Origin: Cupriavidus taiwanensis
GTDB lineage: Bacteria > Pseudomonadota > Gammaproteobacteria > Burkholderiales > Burkholderiaceae
Reading direction: 5' to 3'
Length of the DNA stretch: 64,000 bases
Assembly (NCBI RefSeq): GCF_900249755.1
Contig: NZ_LT976854.1
Span: 308,334 to 372,333 of the forward strand
Every line of letters starts with the position of its first letter. Within the stretch, counting starts at the first letter, position 1. The translations under genes were made by a program, and so were the position numbers. Positions 37,101-44,730 of the stretch are shown piece after piece. The notes beneath the pieces were generated by a model that searched no databases, was not told the origin of the DNA, and saw nothing but the letters and a program-made list of their open reading frames with translations.

Positions 37101-39956
37101 ATCAACGAAACGCATAGCGCGCAAGGCTGGTCGCAGACCAATCGGTCCGGCTTCCTGTCAAAGGAGCAGACCACGAAGGAGTACAGCGAAAGGCAAGCCA
37201 TCGCGGTCGGATCGCTGATCTCGGCCGACAGTGTCTCTGGCAGCGCCGGACGCGACCTGACCGTGGCAGGCTCCAACGTCCCCGCTACCCACGACGTGAA
37301 CCTGGCCGCAGGCCGCGACCTCACTATTATGAGTGCGCAGAACACCGGTTCCAGTCATCGTTTCGAGCGCACCACCAAGTCAGGGCTTGGCGCCACCGGG
37401 TCCGGCTTGTCCTATGGCAAGTACGAGCAGAAGGACGCGACCAACGATAACGCCGTCACGCAGACGGCAAGCCTGGTGGGCAGCACCGATGGCAGTGTCC
37501 ACCTGAATGCGGGCAGCGCATTGAGGGTTACAGGCAGCGAGTTGCTTGCGGCGAAGGACATCACGGGCGTGGCGGCTGATGTCACGATCGAAGCGACAAA
37601 GGGAAGCCGGCATCACGATGAAACCCACGAGGTCAAGCAGAGCGGCTTTACGCTTGGCGTGTCGGGCGGCGCCATCGGCGCTGCCCTCGATGCCGGCAAC
37701 AAGATGAGTTCTGTCGGCAAGAGCCAGGACGGGCGTGCTGCGGCACTGTGGGGCATCGCTTCTGCGCGCGACGCATTCGATGCGGGCAGCGCGCTCGCTA
37801 ACGGAGCCAACCCAGCAACCGGTGCGGCGGTGACGCTCTCGTGGGGCTCCAGCCAAAGCAAGCAGACGCTGGCCGAGGATAGCGCCACGCATAGCAGTTC
37901 ACGCGTCACGGCAGGCGGCACCGTTGCCTTCGTTGCGACCGGCATTGACGCCGATGGCAACCAGACGGCCGGCAACCTGAATATCATCGGCTCCGACGTG
38001 GCCGCAAACAAGGTGGCATTGGGTGCCAGGAACGACATCAACGTCGTGTCCGCCACGGACACAAACGAAAGCCACAGCACCAGCAAGTCGAGCAGCGCCA
38101 GTGTCGGCATTTCGTATGGTGCGCAGGGATTTGGCGTATCGGCGTCGGGCTCCAGGGCCAAGGGCAACGCGGACAGTACCGGGGCCACCCATGTCAACAG
38201 CCATGTGAGCGGCAAGGAGTCGGTGGCTTTTGTGTCGGGCAATGACACCAACATCCTCGGCGCCACAGTCAATGGCGGCAAGGTCGTGGGCGACGTAGGT
38301 GGCAACCTCAATATCGCCAGCCGACAAGACACCGAGGAAATGCGCGCCAGGCAGGAAAGCATGGGCGGCGGCTTCAGCATCGGCCAGGGAGGCGGATCGG
38401 CCAGCGTCTCCGCGAGCAAGGGCAAGGCGAGCGGCAGCTATGCGAATGTGAGCGAGCAGTCGGGGATCTACGCGGGCGACGATGGCTTTGACATCCGCGT
38501 CGAGGGCAATACCGATCTCAAGGGTGCGGTGATAGCCAGCGCGGGCGGCAAGGACAAGAACCGCCTCGACACCGGGACGCTCAGTTTCAGCGACATCCAG
38601 AACCACTCGGACTACAGCGCGACTTCGTTCGGCGTGTCGGCCGGCATTACCGCTGGCTCACAGAACGAAGAGAAGAGCAGCGGACCAACCTCAGGCAAGA
38701 ACACCGGCGGCATCAGCCCGATGATTCCCCAACACAAGAGCGGCAGCCAGAATGGCATCGCAAGCAGTGCTATTGCGGATGGCACTGTCAGCATCCGCGA
38801 TGCGGGGAACCAGAAGCAAGACCTTGCGGAGCTCAAGCGCGACACGAGCGGGACCAATACCTCGGTGGGGAAGAATCCGGACCTGAAGGATGTGCTCGAC
38901 AGGCAGTCGGACATGCTGAACGCGGCGCAGGCGGCGGGGGAGGCGGTGGCAAAGACGGTGGGCCAGGTTGCCAATGCCAAGCAGGAGGAAGCGCAGAATC
39001 GATACAACGCCGCCGCAGAAGCGTACAGGCAGGATCCGAGCGTAGAGAACCAGTTGACGATGGCTGCGGCACAGGCCGATGTGGACGGCTGGAAGGAGGG
39101 CGGCGAGTATCGCGCCATGCTCCACAGCGCGGGCGGTGCACTTATTGCCGGGGTGGGCGGCGGCAATGCGCTGGCAGGCGCTGCTGGGGCGGCTGCGGCA
39201 TCGCTACTGGGTCCAAAAATTCAAGATGGCGTGACCACTACCTACACTTACGTCAATTCCGGCAATAGCGACCTGGATCAAGCGATTGCCAATATCGCCG
39301 GCAATATCGCTGCGGGTGGTATCGGAGCAGTGATCGGTGGCGGTGCAGGTTCAACGACCGCCTCGATTGTGGACCGGTTCAATCGCCAGCTGACATATGC
39401 CAAGCCCGAGGACATAAGGACAATCGCGAAAAAGGAAGCTGCGAAGGCTGGCATGACCCCAGCGCAGATGGAAAGGGCTATGGATGTGGTGCTGGGTACC
39501 TACTACGATGAGACGGGCATACCGAAAGACGAGGGCGTTACCTACGAACAGTACATGAAGGCCCAGACTGTACTGCTGTCGCAGCCGGCCAACTCACCGA
39601 TTGCCAAAGAATATGCCGAAGCTCAGCGGGGGGTGCTGCCGCAGTTTGCTTATGGGGATACGGACTCTGCGCCGAATCTCGGGCGCTTGCCAATATTCTC
39701 GAATCCAAACGTAGCGTTCGGAAACAATCCGAATCAGGCATATCACACATTCCGTCATATTGACGAGGCCGGCTTGCCGCGTGCAGAAGTTCAGGCAGCG
39801 ATTGGAGACCGTCTCAACGCAATCGGGCCGGCATTACCCTCAGGACCCTACAATGGAACGGTGGTTGTGGGCGGAAAGTTAGTTGACTTCGTTGGCTTCA
39901 AGGGCCAAGACGGCAACGTAAATGTTGGCCGCATTACGGTACGGGGTGCGAAATGA
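31140..39956 (+). CDS. cdiA: CdiA-type filamentous haemagglutinin with C-terminal toxin
   Basis: 2938 residues. It starts with an extended signal peptide region (MNRNLYRLVFNAARGMPVAV) and a signal core ending CAQAQ near residue 78. The TPS/haemagglutination domain follows, with NPNG and NPNLLPGG motifs (about 80-330), then very long FHA beta-helix repeats. A conserved pretoxin region comes next, with GGEYRAMLHSAGGALIAG and a hydrophobic Gly/Ala segment. DRFNRQL at 2745-2751 is the equivalent of the Burkholderia YNRQL boundary, so the variable CT is about 2752-2938. The last 73 residues (from Q2866) hold H2869, H2873 and NVGRIT and look like a small RNase-type toxin. The stop overlaps the next gene (ATGA). 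Confidence 0.92.
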   Translation: MNRNLYRLVFNAARGMPVAVPECATGCGKGRQAGLRSAAGIAQSARIARFAIPALALAVWIAAGVPCAQAQVVADPNSGANRPTVVQTANGLQQVNITRPSAAGVSANAYAQFDVPRPGIILNNAPTPVSTQQAGYVNGNPNLLPGGSARIIVNQVTGSSPSQLQGYVEVAGPRSEVVIANPNGLMVNGLGFINTSRATLTTGTPVFGGGGSLDAFRVTGGQIVVQGDGINAAYADQVDLIARAVQVNAAVYGNQLNVIAGASQVDRATLAATPIAGQGAAPALGIDVSQLGGMYASKIMLASTEHGVGVSLRGVAAAQAGELTLTAQGKLVLAGQTNASGNLVAYARDGIDNSGTTYGMQGVSINTDGVLANTGTLASQQWLNAYAGSVASTGTLAAGVNADGSAAAPADLAVVATAGALTATGHNQASGHATLQGAGMDLAGSQTSAGGNLNLQAGAGELDLTGATTRAGAALNAAAGGALVNDGGQLSSHGGLVLQADSLSNQGGQIVAEQAITLKVTGAVNNTQGTIQASGALSTQAGALDNTAGRIVSLNGDGLSVATSGALVNAAGTTANGAEGGLIGGNGNAVLNAGALANHGRINALGDVTLHTQALDNDNGKLTAGGTLAASIAGAATNRKGALSAATLKLDTAALDNTGGRVEGDRLAITATGDLLNRNGTINQYGASDATVRVGGTLDNAQGTLAANGANFSASAQTIANAGGRIQHAGAGLLTVTSESELSNTAGTIETNGALQATAAALDNAGGSMSAQGQATIATSADLLNRHGKLYGKDGLTLGSGGQIDNTGGSAQTDGDLAAIAAGKLVNASGTLAANGAHGQLGVSAASFDNTLGHLTNAGDGATTVTATYALTNTGGTLGGNGDVIVNAQDLNNTADGQVLASGALALNTRRRADNSGGLLYGGKGLVLDQADATLVNDGGQIQSETDASIDVAILSNAGGTIKANQDIAVKGAVSGSGEMTAGRNLVLDVAGDYLNDAANRLHADGNMRVAATGTLTNTGTLAAVGDLTVAGADVVNAAGADMNGKTTTVSAAGTLANAGRIEGDTVQTTSGTTANTGTIIGNNVTVQGNDITNNGAAALMAAAEALNVYAAHSVQNLDGATFYSAGTLQIARDGVRDPATGLLANQTSVLTNRSATIEAEGDIDIAASQVSNTRSSIVTEPGAPVTSAAQTLSLWDADMSGADLNFHQSVTFPSWYWEGGNAPVSASRTYALMQPVTLTVDKTAVTDLNATDQSFAFTKPPVEQYFDASSRVICSDCLPAQPLTRNLTSNPTQYYQSITDNGDTYSITFWPDWDPARNIRPDQVRIRFDLGVDSHDYSETSRSVTTTTATDRLVSASDPAKLQAGGAIRINSDGGNILNQSSIMAAGGDLVRLAAGGSVQDVGTVLQHSVSTTETSTFYWHQKTGGNNDTQVVPYPTTPQAPQTVDALPAIASANQMVQTTAQDISVLTVNRRGETVTGSGVSGGDATASPVRGANGNTDRPQTVGTAGGGLPELTLPTNGLYRYQTAPAATYLVATDPRFTQYGRFISSDYMLRQLGMDPTMLQKRLGDGFYEQKLIRDQVTQLTGRTFLAGYSDQMDEYKALMDNGAAYARSFNLAPGIGLSEDQMAQLTTDMVWLVSQDVTLPDGTRQSVLVPRLYLAHSHAVDLTSTGALVTGSKVKLDASGELANSGRIVGDLTTQVFGSNIVNWGEIGGAGPTVVQAQQDVRNLGGRISGTDTLVSAGRDVINETQTISNESTMGAHTVGATGIGSVASISGTGNVAVQAGRDVNIAGGMVEAGNHAQLAAGRDLNIGTVAVGTTQDSSSRDGQSYYHDQTAIGVGSSVRAGGNVAVVAGRDATLTGSTVDAGSNASVIAGRNATATASLDSNTHSEGSLGGKNAQYTKSSYGEVARGSSVQAGNNATLAAGQAQLAATVLGESGIRMSPEAAAVPTGTGNLAVLGSTVGTDKGTATLTGTGTGDVTVGTINETHSAQGWSQTNRSGFLSKEQTTKEYSERQAIAVGSLISADSVSGSAGRDLTVAGSNVPATHDVNLAAGRDLTIMSAQNTGSSHRFERTTKSGLGATGSGLSYGKYEQKDATNDNAVTQTASLVGSTDGSVHLNAGSALRVTGSELLAAKDITGVAADVTIEATKGSRHHDETHEVKQSGFTLGVSGGAIGAALDAGNKMSSVGKSQDGRAAALWGIASARDAFDAGSALANGANPATGAAVTLSWGSSQSKQTLAEDSATHSSSRVTAGGTVAFVATGIDADGNQTAGNLNIIGSDVAANKVALGARNDINVVSATDTNESHSTSKSSSASVGISYGAQGFGVSASGSRAKGNADSTGATHVNSHVSGKESVAFVSGNDTNILGATVNGGKVVGDVGGNLNIASRQDTEEMRARQESMGGGFSIGQGGGSASVSASKGKASGSYANVSEQSGIYAGDDGFDIRVEGNTDLKGAVIASAGGKDKNRLDTGTLSFSDIQNHSDYSATSFGVSAGITAGSQNEEKSSGPTSGKNTGGISPMIPQHKSGSQNGIASSAIADGTVSIRDAGNQKQDLAELKRDTSGTNTSVGKNPDLKDVLDRQSDMLNAAQAAGEAVAKTVGQVANAKQEEAQNRYNAAAEAYRQDPSVENQLTMAAAQADVDGWKEGGEYRAMLHSAGGALIAGVGGGNALAGAAGAAAASLLGPKIQDGVTTTYTYVNSGNSDLDQAIANIAGNIAAGGIGAVIGGGAGSTTASIVDRFNRQLTYAKPEDIRTIAKKEAAKAGMTPAQMERAMDVVLGTYYDETGIPKDEGVTYEQYMKAQTVLLSQPANSPIAKEYAEAQRGVLPQFAYGDTDSAPNLGRLPIFSNPNVAFGNNPNQAYHTFRHIDEAGLPRAEVQAAIGDRLNAIGPALPSGPYNGTVVVGGKLVDFVGFKGQDGNVNVGRITVRGAK

Positions 39957-40330
39957 GTTGGCGAGAAATATCAAGTGCAGAAGCGTCTCTCGTGACATTT
40001 CTTTGTGAGATTTCACAGAACGTGGATTGCCCTACGGAATGGTCGAGTTTTCAAGTCAGAAATCTGGATGATGGCGCGATGGGGAGTTTTCAAATTTCAG
40101 TCTCTTCGAATCCAGAAATCCGAGGCGTCAGGCGGGTTGCCTCTACTGGACAGGCATTCGACTTGGACGGAGTACTTGTCATCGCCACATTGTTCGTTGA
40201 CGAGGCAAACATTCCTTGCGAAGTGGATATTTGGAAGGTCAATTTCGAACCGCTGCGCCGAATGCCGACGACTTGGAGTGCTGCCGATATTCCCAAGCTT
40301 CCAGGCGGTGGCTTGTGGCCGTCAGCCTAG
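39953..40330 (+). CDS. cdiI: Probable CdiI immunity protein (DUF6984-like)
   Basis: 125 residues, beginning inside the cdiA stop codon (ATGA), so the toxin and its antidote are translationally coupled. It is acidic and of mixed alpha/beta character. The end segment CEVDIWKVNFEPLRRMPTTW resembles the DUF6984 family, seen next to polymorphic toxins. The GC content is well below that of the cdiA body, as is usual for exchanged CT/immunity pairs. It should bind and neutralise the CdiA C-terminal domain in the cytosol. Immunity is inferred from position. Confidence 0.75.
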   Translation: MSWREISSAEASLVTFLCEISQNVDCPTEWSSFQVRNLDDGAMGSFQISVSSNPEIRGVRRVASTGQAFDLDGVLVIATLFVDEANIPCEVDIWKVNFEPLRRMPTTWSAADIPKLPGGGLWPSA

Positions 40331-40395
40331 TTTCGCACCTGGCCGGGCGCTTGGGAATGGGTGAATCCGAGAATTTGGCAAGGGAAGTGAATAAA

Positions 40396-40711
40396 ATGAT
40401 ATCCGATAAATCGATGATAATTGCATTCAACAAAGTTAGGTATTGCGTAATCGCAATCCTGATCGTGGGGCTTCTTTGGGTTTCCCGCATTCAAGTTTCT
40501 CCACAAGTCGTATGAATATCTTGTTGTAATCCATGTTGTGGTTTTCGTTTCCGTCTTGTTGCTCGTGATTGGTCTGCTGTATCGCTGTCCATTCTGTAGA
40601 ACGGTACCAAGAGGTCATCCGATCCCCTATGTTGATTTGGCTCCGACTCGTTGCAGAGTGTGCGGACACTGGCTCACCGCGAACGATAACTCGGCACGAA
40701 ATTCCGACTGA
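40396..40711 (+). pseudogene. Two-TM zinc-ribbon protein, frameshifted
   Basis: Frame 1 from the ATG at 40396 (or 40357) gives MISDKSMIIAFNKVRYCVIAI... with one TM helix and stops at 40515. The +1 frame from about 40493 continues sensibly: KFLHKSYEYLVVIHVV, a second TM helix (VFVSVLLLVIGLLY), then a zinc ribbon with RCPFC and TRCRVCGHW, ending at 40711. Joined, it would be a protein of about 104 residues with two TM helices and a CxxC/CxxC ribbon. An extra base in the run around 40470-40488 explains it. It lies between cdiI and cdiB in low-GC DNA and may be a decayed orphan immunity-type gene. Confidence 0.5.
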
Positions 40712-40932
40712 GCATCGACGCCATATGGGTGATCGATCGCGTCGCTCGTTCGATCAAATATTGTGACAGCGATTCGGGGGCACGGTACACGACAAATACA
40801 GTACTCGATCCGTCGTCGAGCCCGATATGCTGGGCTCGCCGTGCCGCGTATCGTGCATCACCGACAAAGTTTGGTTTTCGGGTAATCCAATGAGGATATT
40901 GATCGAAGGTTCACTGGAATAAAGGAGCAACT
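40712..40932. other. Low-GC spacer with a short open stretch
   Basis: A plus-strand frame stays open from about 40772 to the TAA at 40919-40921 (it includes VHDKYSTRSVVEPDMLG and ends MRILIEGSLE) and stops 11 bases before the next small gene. It has no clear start and I do not recognise it. It may be the tail of a lost toxin or immunity module. Confidence 0.3.
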
Positions 40933-41076
40933 ATGGCAATTGGTGGCGGCCCAACACCAGATCAATGGAAGAAGATGAGTCGATCAGAAAAAGTTCTTTA
41001 CTTTCTATTCACTGGATTCGTATTTCTGGCAGTTGTATATATCGCTTGCGAGAAATGGATCCATAATTTCAGGTGA
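40933..41076 (+). CDS. Small single-TM membrane protein between cdiI and cdiB
   Basis: 47 residues (MAIGGGPTPDQWKKMSRSEK...), with AAGGAG six bases before the ATG. The first 20 residues are polar. A TM helix follows (VLYFLFTGFVFLAVVYIA), then a short CEKWIHNFR tail. It has a good ribosome site and low GC like its surroundings. No family is recognised. Its position equals that of BcpO in Burkholderia loci, but it lacks a lipobox. It may instead be an orphan immunity protein acting at the inner membrane. Confidence 0.5.
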   Translation: MAIGGGPTPDQWKKMSRSEKVLYFLFTGFVFLAVVYIACEKWIHNFR

Positions 41077-41216
41077 ATGTGGGTCGGATTAACGTGCATC
41101 TGATCGATGGTAACGGCCAAGATGGTCATGTTGCCGTGAGAAAGGCTCCTAGCCAGATAGCCAGGCATTGGGGCCGAAGCAGTAGGATTAAACTCCATGA
41201 AGCACCCTCATTCTGA
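41067..41216 (+). pseudogene. Possible remnant of an orphan CdiA C-terminus
   Basis: A frame open from 41067 to the TGA at 41214-41216 has no start codon context and reads FQVNVGRINVHLIDGNGQDG... The real CdiA ends with GQDGNVNVGRITVRGAK. The shared VNVGRI and GQDG pieces, without any start, suggest the 3' end of a displaced toxin module. It overlaps the cdiB start in another frame. The similarity is short, so confidence is low. Confidence 0.25.
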
Positions 41217-42960
41217 CGAGGCGCGCAGGGCGCGTGCTCTTTCCCTTTGTGTCGCCTTCCTCTTTTTACTTCCTTCATCTGTGTTCGCACAGCAAGTTGC
41301 CACTTCTGTTGCTGCCGAACAAGAACAGCGCGCCCGGGAGCAGCAAGAAGCCCGCGAGCGCGCCCAAGCCGTGCAAGCGTCTGCGGTCCGCGCAGACGCT
41401 GCGGGGCCAGTCGAATACCCGGCCCTGCCGCTCGAGTCGCCTTGCTTCCCCATCGACCGCTTCACGCTAGACGTCCCGACCGACCTGCCAGAAGCTGCCA
41501 AAGCACAAGGCACTTCCGCCTTGCCCCAAGATCCCTTCGCCTTTGCCCTGACATGGCTCAATCACTACCAAGGCGCCTGCGTTGGCAAGCAAGGTCTGGA
41601 GGTACTCACCAGGGGCGTCTCCCAGGCCATCCTTAGCCGCGGCTACGTCACCACGCGTGTATTGCTGCCGCAGCAGGATCTGAGCACCGGCACGCTGCGC
41701 CTGGCATTGATCCCCGGCCTCATCGGAGAACTCCGCTTTGCCGATCCCGAAACACGCGGCACCTGGAAGTCCGCGTTCCCGTCGCGCTCGGGAGAGCTCC
41801 TCAACCTGCGCGACCTGGAGCAAGGGCTGGAGCAGCTGAAGCGCGTGAGCAGTCAGGATGCCGACATGCAAATCGTGCCGACTCCCACACCCGGCGTCAG
41901 CGACGTGGTCGTTACGGTCAAGCGCGCCAAGCCGTGGACGTTCGTGGCCTCGGTCGATAACTCTGGCACGCGCTCGACCGGCAAGCCTCAGGGCAACCTG
42001 AGCCTAGCCGTCGACAACCCACTGGGCCTCAATGACCTGTTCAACGTCGGATACAGCCAGGATCTGGCGTTCAGTGACAAGCGCCGAGGCACGCACGGCT
42101 GGAACGGCTTCTATTCGGTGCCGTGGGGCTACTGGACCGGCACGCTGTCGGCCTATTCCAACACCTATTTCCAGCAGATTGCCGGCGTCAACCAAACCTT
42201 CGTGTCCAGCGGCGATTCGCGGACAGTCGACCTGAAGCTGCACCGCGTGATCCGGCGCAGCCAGAACGATGTGTTGGGACTGCAGTTCCGACTGTCGCGC
42301 CGCTTCGGGCACAGTTTTATCGAGGACACGGAGATTACCCAGCAGCGGCGCAACAACACCGTGCTGGAGGCTGGTTTCACCGACCGCCACTATTTCGGTG
42401 CGGCGCAGTTTGACGGCACGCTCGCGTACCGCCAGGGCATTGGCGGATTCGGGTCGCAGGATGACACCCTGGCCGCGATCGGTGGGCCGACCTGGCGATT
42501 CCGGATGCTTGTCGCGGATGCCAACCTGTCGGTGCCGTTCAAGGTGGGCGAATTTCCGCTTCGCTATGTCACGACCTTCCGTGGTCAGTACACCAATGAC
42601 CGGCTTTATTCACTGGACGCCATGACCATCGGCAGCCGCTACACCGTGCGTGGTTTCGACGGGGAGCGGCTGCTGGCCGGCGACAGCGGCTTTTACTGGC
42701 GCAATGAATTGCAGCTGCCGCTTGGCGCAACCGGCCAGGCGCTGTACGCCGGTCTCGACTATGGCAGCGTTTTCGGGCCGTCGACGGCAGGCCTTGCCGG
42801 TACGCGCCTGGCCGGTGCGGTGATTGGGTTGCGCGGCGGCTTCGGTCCTGGCTTTGGCCGGCTGTTCTATGACCTGTTCGCCGGCATGCCGGTGTACAAG
42901 CCGGCAACGTTTCACACCGCCAGCGTGGCAGGCGGATTCCAGTTCGTCTACCAGTACTGA
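41197..42960 (+). CDS. cdiB: CdiB two-partner-secretion outer-membrane transporter
   Basis: 587 residues. A signal peptide (1-32, ending SSVFAQQ) is followed by a Gln/Glu/Arg-rich helix, two POTRA domains (about 70-230, with SPCFPIDRFTLD and LPQQDLSTGTLRL) and a 16-strand beta-barrel of the FhaC/ShlB family. The barrel carries the conserved VRGFDGERLLAGDSGFYWRN motif that plugs loop L6 into the pore. It exports CdiA. The gene order A-I-B is the Burkholderia type, opposite to E. coli B-A-I. It converges with the downstream operon after 31 bases. Confidence 0.92.
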   Translation: MKHPHSDEARRARALSLCVAFLFLLPSSVFAQQVATSVAAEQEQRAREQQEARERAQAVQASAVRADAAGPVEYPALPLESPCFPIDRFTLDVPTDLPEAAKAQGTSALPQDPFAFALTWLNHYQGACVGKQGLEVLTRGVSQAILSRGYVTTRVLLPQQDLSTGTLRLALIPGLIGELRFADPETRGTWKSAFPSRSGELLNLRDLEQGLEQLKRVSSQDADMQIVPTPTPGVSDVVVTVKRAKPWTFVASVDNSGTRSTGKPQGNLSLAVDNPLGLNDLFNVGYSQDLAFSDKRRGTHGWNGFYSVPWGYWTGTLSAYSNTYFQQIAGVNQTFVSSGDSRTVDLKLHRVIRRSQNDVLGLQFRLSRRFGHSFIEDTEITQQRRNNTVLEAGFTDRHYFGAAQFDGTLAYRQGIGGFGSQDDTLAAIGGPTWRFRMLVADANLSVPFKVGEFPLRYVTTFRGQYTNDRLYSLDAMTIGSRYTVRGFDGERLLAGDSGFYWRNELQLPLGATGQALYAGLDYGSVFGPSTAGLAGTRLAGAVIGLRGGFGPGFGRLFYDLFAGMPVYKPATFHTASVAGGFQFVYQY

Positions 42961-42991
42961 CGACGGGACTAGCCGCCCGCGCCCCCTGCCT

Positions 42992-43858
42992 TTACCCCTC
43001 CACCTCCGCCCACCCCTGCATCGCCTGCCCCCCCGCATCATCCCCCGTCCACAACACCAGCCGCCCCGGCTGCGTCGGATCCGCCGCACCACCCACAGTA
43101 ATCGTGTCCTGGTCGAACAACGGCGCCAATCCGCGGAAGCCGAAGCGCTTCACTTGCGCCTTGGGTTGCTCGCGTGCCACCAGGTCCAGCATCAGCATGG
43201 CCTGCATCGGGCCGTGCACCACCAGGCCGGGATAGCCTTCGACTTCGCGCGTGTACTGGCGGTCGTAGTGGATGCGGTGGCCGTTGAAGGTCAGGGCCGA
43301 ATAGCGGAACAGCATGACCGGGTCGGCCTGCAGCGTGCGCTGCCATTGCGCGGTGTGTTCCAGGCGCGGGCGCGGCGGTTGCGGCTTGCTGGGATCCGGC
43401 ATGGCGCGGTAGACGATGTCGTGGCGCTCGTTGATGGCGGTCTTGCCGTTGACGGTCAGTTCGTGGTCGACGGCGACGAACCACAACTCGCCGCTGCGGC
43501 CGGTCTTGTGCTGGACGTCGGCGATGGTGGAGGTGCGCGTGACGGTGTCGCCGATATGCAGCGGATGGCTGAAGCTGAGTTCGCTGCCGGCCCACATGCG
43601 GCGCGGCAGCGGCACCGGCGGCATGAAGCCGCCGAGCGTTGGATGGCCGTCGCGGCCCAGTTCGCGCTGCGGCGCGCGCGGAAGGAAATAGAGCCAGTGC
43701 CACAGCGGCGGCAGCGGGCCGGCGGCGACTTCGTCGGGGTCCAGGTCGAAGGTGGCGGCGAGGCCGGCGACCGGCTCCGGCGTCAGGGTTTCGGTGCGCG
43801 CTTCGCTGCGGCCGATCCAGCCGCGCAGGCGTTCGAGTTCAGAGGTGGCGTCAGTCAT
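42992..43858 (-). CDS. MaoC/FAS1-type acyl-CoA hydratase
   Basis: 288 residues. It is a double hot-dog protein with a substrate-binding N-terminal half and a C-terminal half carrying the hydratase motif FNGHRIHYDRQY followed by GLVVHG, with His/Asp as catalytic residues. Relatives include mesaconyl-C4-CoA hydratase and itaconyl-CoA hydratase. It is the last gene of a five-gene operon that also has a CitE-like lyase, a CaiB transferase, an acyl-CoA dehydrogenase and an MmgE/PrpD protein, a set that suits hydration of an unsaturated dicarboxylyl-CoA. Confidence 0.85.
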   Translation of the reverse strand: MTDATSELERLRGWIGRSEARTETLTPEPVAGLAATFDLDPDEVAAGPLPPLWHWLYFLPRAPQRELGRDGHPTLGGFMPPVPLPRRMWAGSELSFSHPLHIGDTVTRTSTIADVQHKTGRSGELWFVAVDHELTVNGKTAINERHDIVYRAMPDPSKPQPPRPRLEHTAQWQRTLQADPVMLFRYSALTFNGHRIHYDRQYTREVEGYPGLVVHGPMQAMLMLDLVAREQPKAQVKRFGFRGLAPLFDQDTITVGGAADPTQPGRLVLWTGDDAGGQAMQGWAEVEG

Positions 43859-43900
43859 GGCAGGTGGCCTTCGGATGCATGAGGGGAGTCGGATGCCGCG

Positions 43901-44722
43901 TTATGGCGCCAGCGCCAGCAGCCGGCGGGCCTGCTCGATCACGGGCCGGTCGACCATCTTGCCATCGACCTGCACCGCGTGGCTGCCGCTGGCGGTGGCG
44001 TCCAGCACGCGCCGGGCCCAGTCGAGCTGCTCGGGGCTGGGCAGGAAGCCGGCGCGGACCGCGCCCAGCTGCGCCGGGTGGATGCAGAGCTTGCCGGCAA
44101 AGCCGAGTTCGCGCGCGTAGGCGACGTCGCTGGCGAGCACGGCTTCGTCCTTGAGCGCGGTGGTCACGCCGTCGACCGGCGGCGGCAGGCCGGCCACGCG
44201 CGAAGCCAGCACGATGCGCGCGCGCGCGAAGGCGAGCGCGTCGCGGGTATGGCTGCAGCCCAGGTCGACCGCATAGTCGAGCGAGCCGAAGGCCAGGCGC
44301 GCGACGCCGCTGGCGGAGGCCACGGCGTCGACGTGGTGCAGGCCGAGCGCGGTCTCGATGATGGCGACCAGCTCGCCCTTGGCGTTGATCGCTTGCAGGG
44401 TTTGCGCGATGGTGGCCAGCGCGACAGGGTCGGCCTTGGGCACCAGCAGCCCGGCCAGCGCGGTGCCGGCGGGCAGTGCGCGCAGCCAGGCCAGGTCCGC
44501 GGCAAACGCGGGCGAGGCGCTGTCGTTGATGCGCACGAACGCGCTGGCGCCGGGCCGGCCGGCCAGCCATGCGGCGATGGCTTCGCGCGCGGCGGGCTTG
44601 GCATCCGGATGGACCGCGTCCTCGAGGTCGAGGATCATCACGTCGGGGCCGGCGGCAGCGGCCTTGTCGAAGCGCTCGGGCCGGTCGCCCGGCACGAACA
44701 GGTAAGTGACGGCAGTGGACAT
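43901..44722 (-). CDS. CitE-like CoA-ester lyase (HpcH/HpaI family)
   Basis: 273 residues from the ATG at 44722 (MSTAVTYLFVPGDRPERFDK). It is a TIM-barrel with the CitE signatures LFVPGDRPERF, MILDLEDAVHPDAKPAAR (Mg-binding acidic residues), ETALGLHHVD and GKLCIHPAQL. Family members cleave citramalyl-CoA, malyl-CoA or similar to acetyl-CoA/pyruvate-type products. It follows the MmgE/PrpD gene after 8 bases and precedes the hydratase, giving the hydratase-lyase order of itaconate degradation. The substrate is inferred. Confidence 0.88.
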   Translation of the reverse strand: MSTAVTYLFVPGDRPERFDKAAAAGPDVMILDLEDAVHPDAKPAAREAIAAWLAGRPGASAFVRINDSASPAFAADLAWLRALPAGTALAGLLVPKADPVALATIAQTLQAINAKGELVAIIETALGLHHVDAVASASGVARLAFGSLDYAVDLGCSHTRDALAFARARIVLASRVAGLPPPVDGVTTALKDEAVLASDVAYARELGFAGKLCIHPAQLGAVRAGFLPSPEQLDWARRVLDATASGSHAVQVDGKMVDRPVIEQARRLLALAP

Positions 44723-44730
44723 GGCGGTGC

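Noticed and set aside
31140..39956. Repetitive Gly/Asn/Ala coding sequence as a CRISPR-like or tandem DNA repeat
   Set aside because: The repetition is at protein level (FHA beta-helix repeats); DNA copies are diverged and have no spacer structure.
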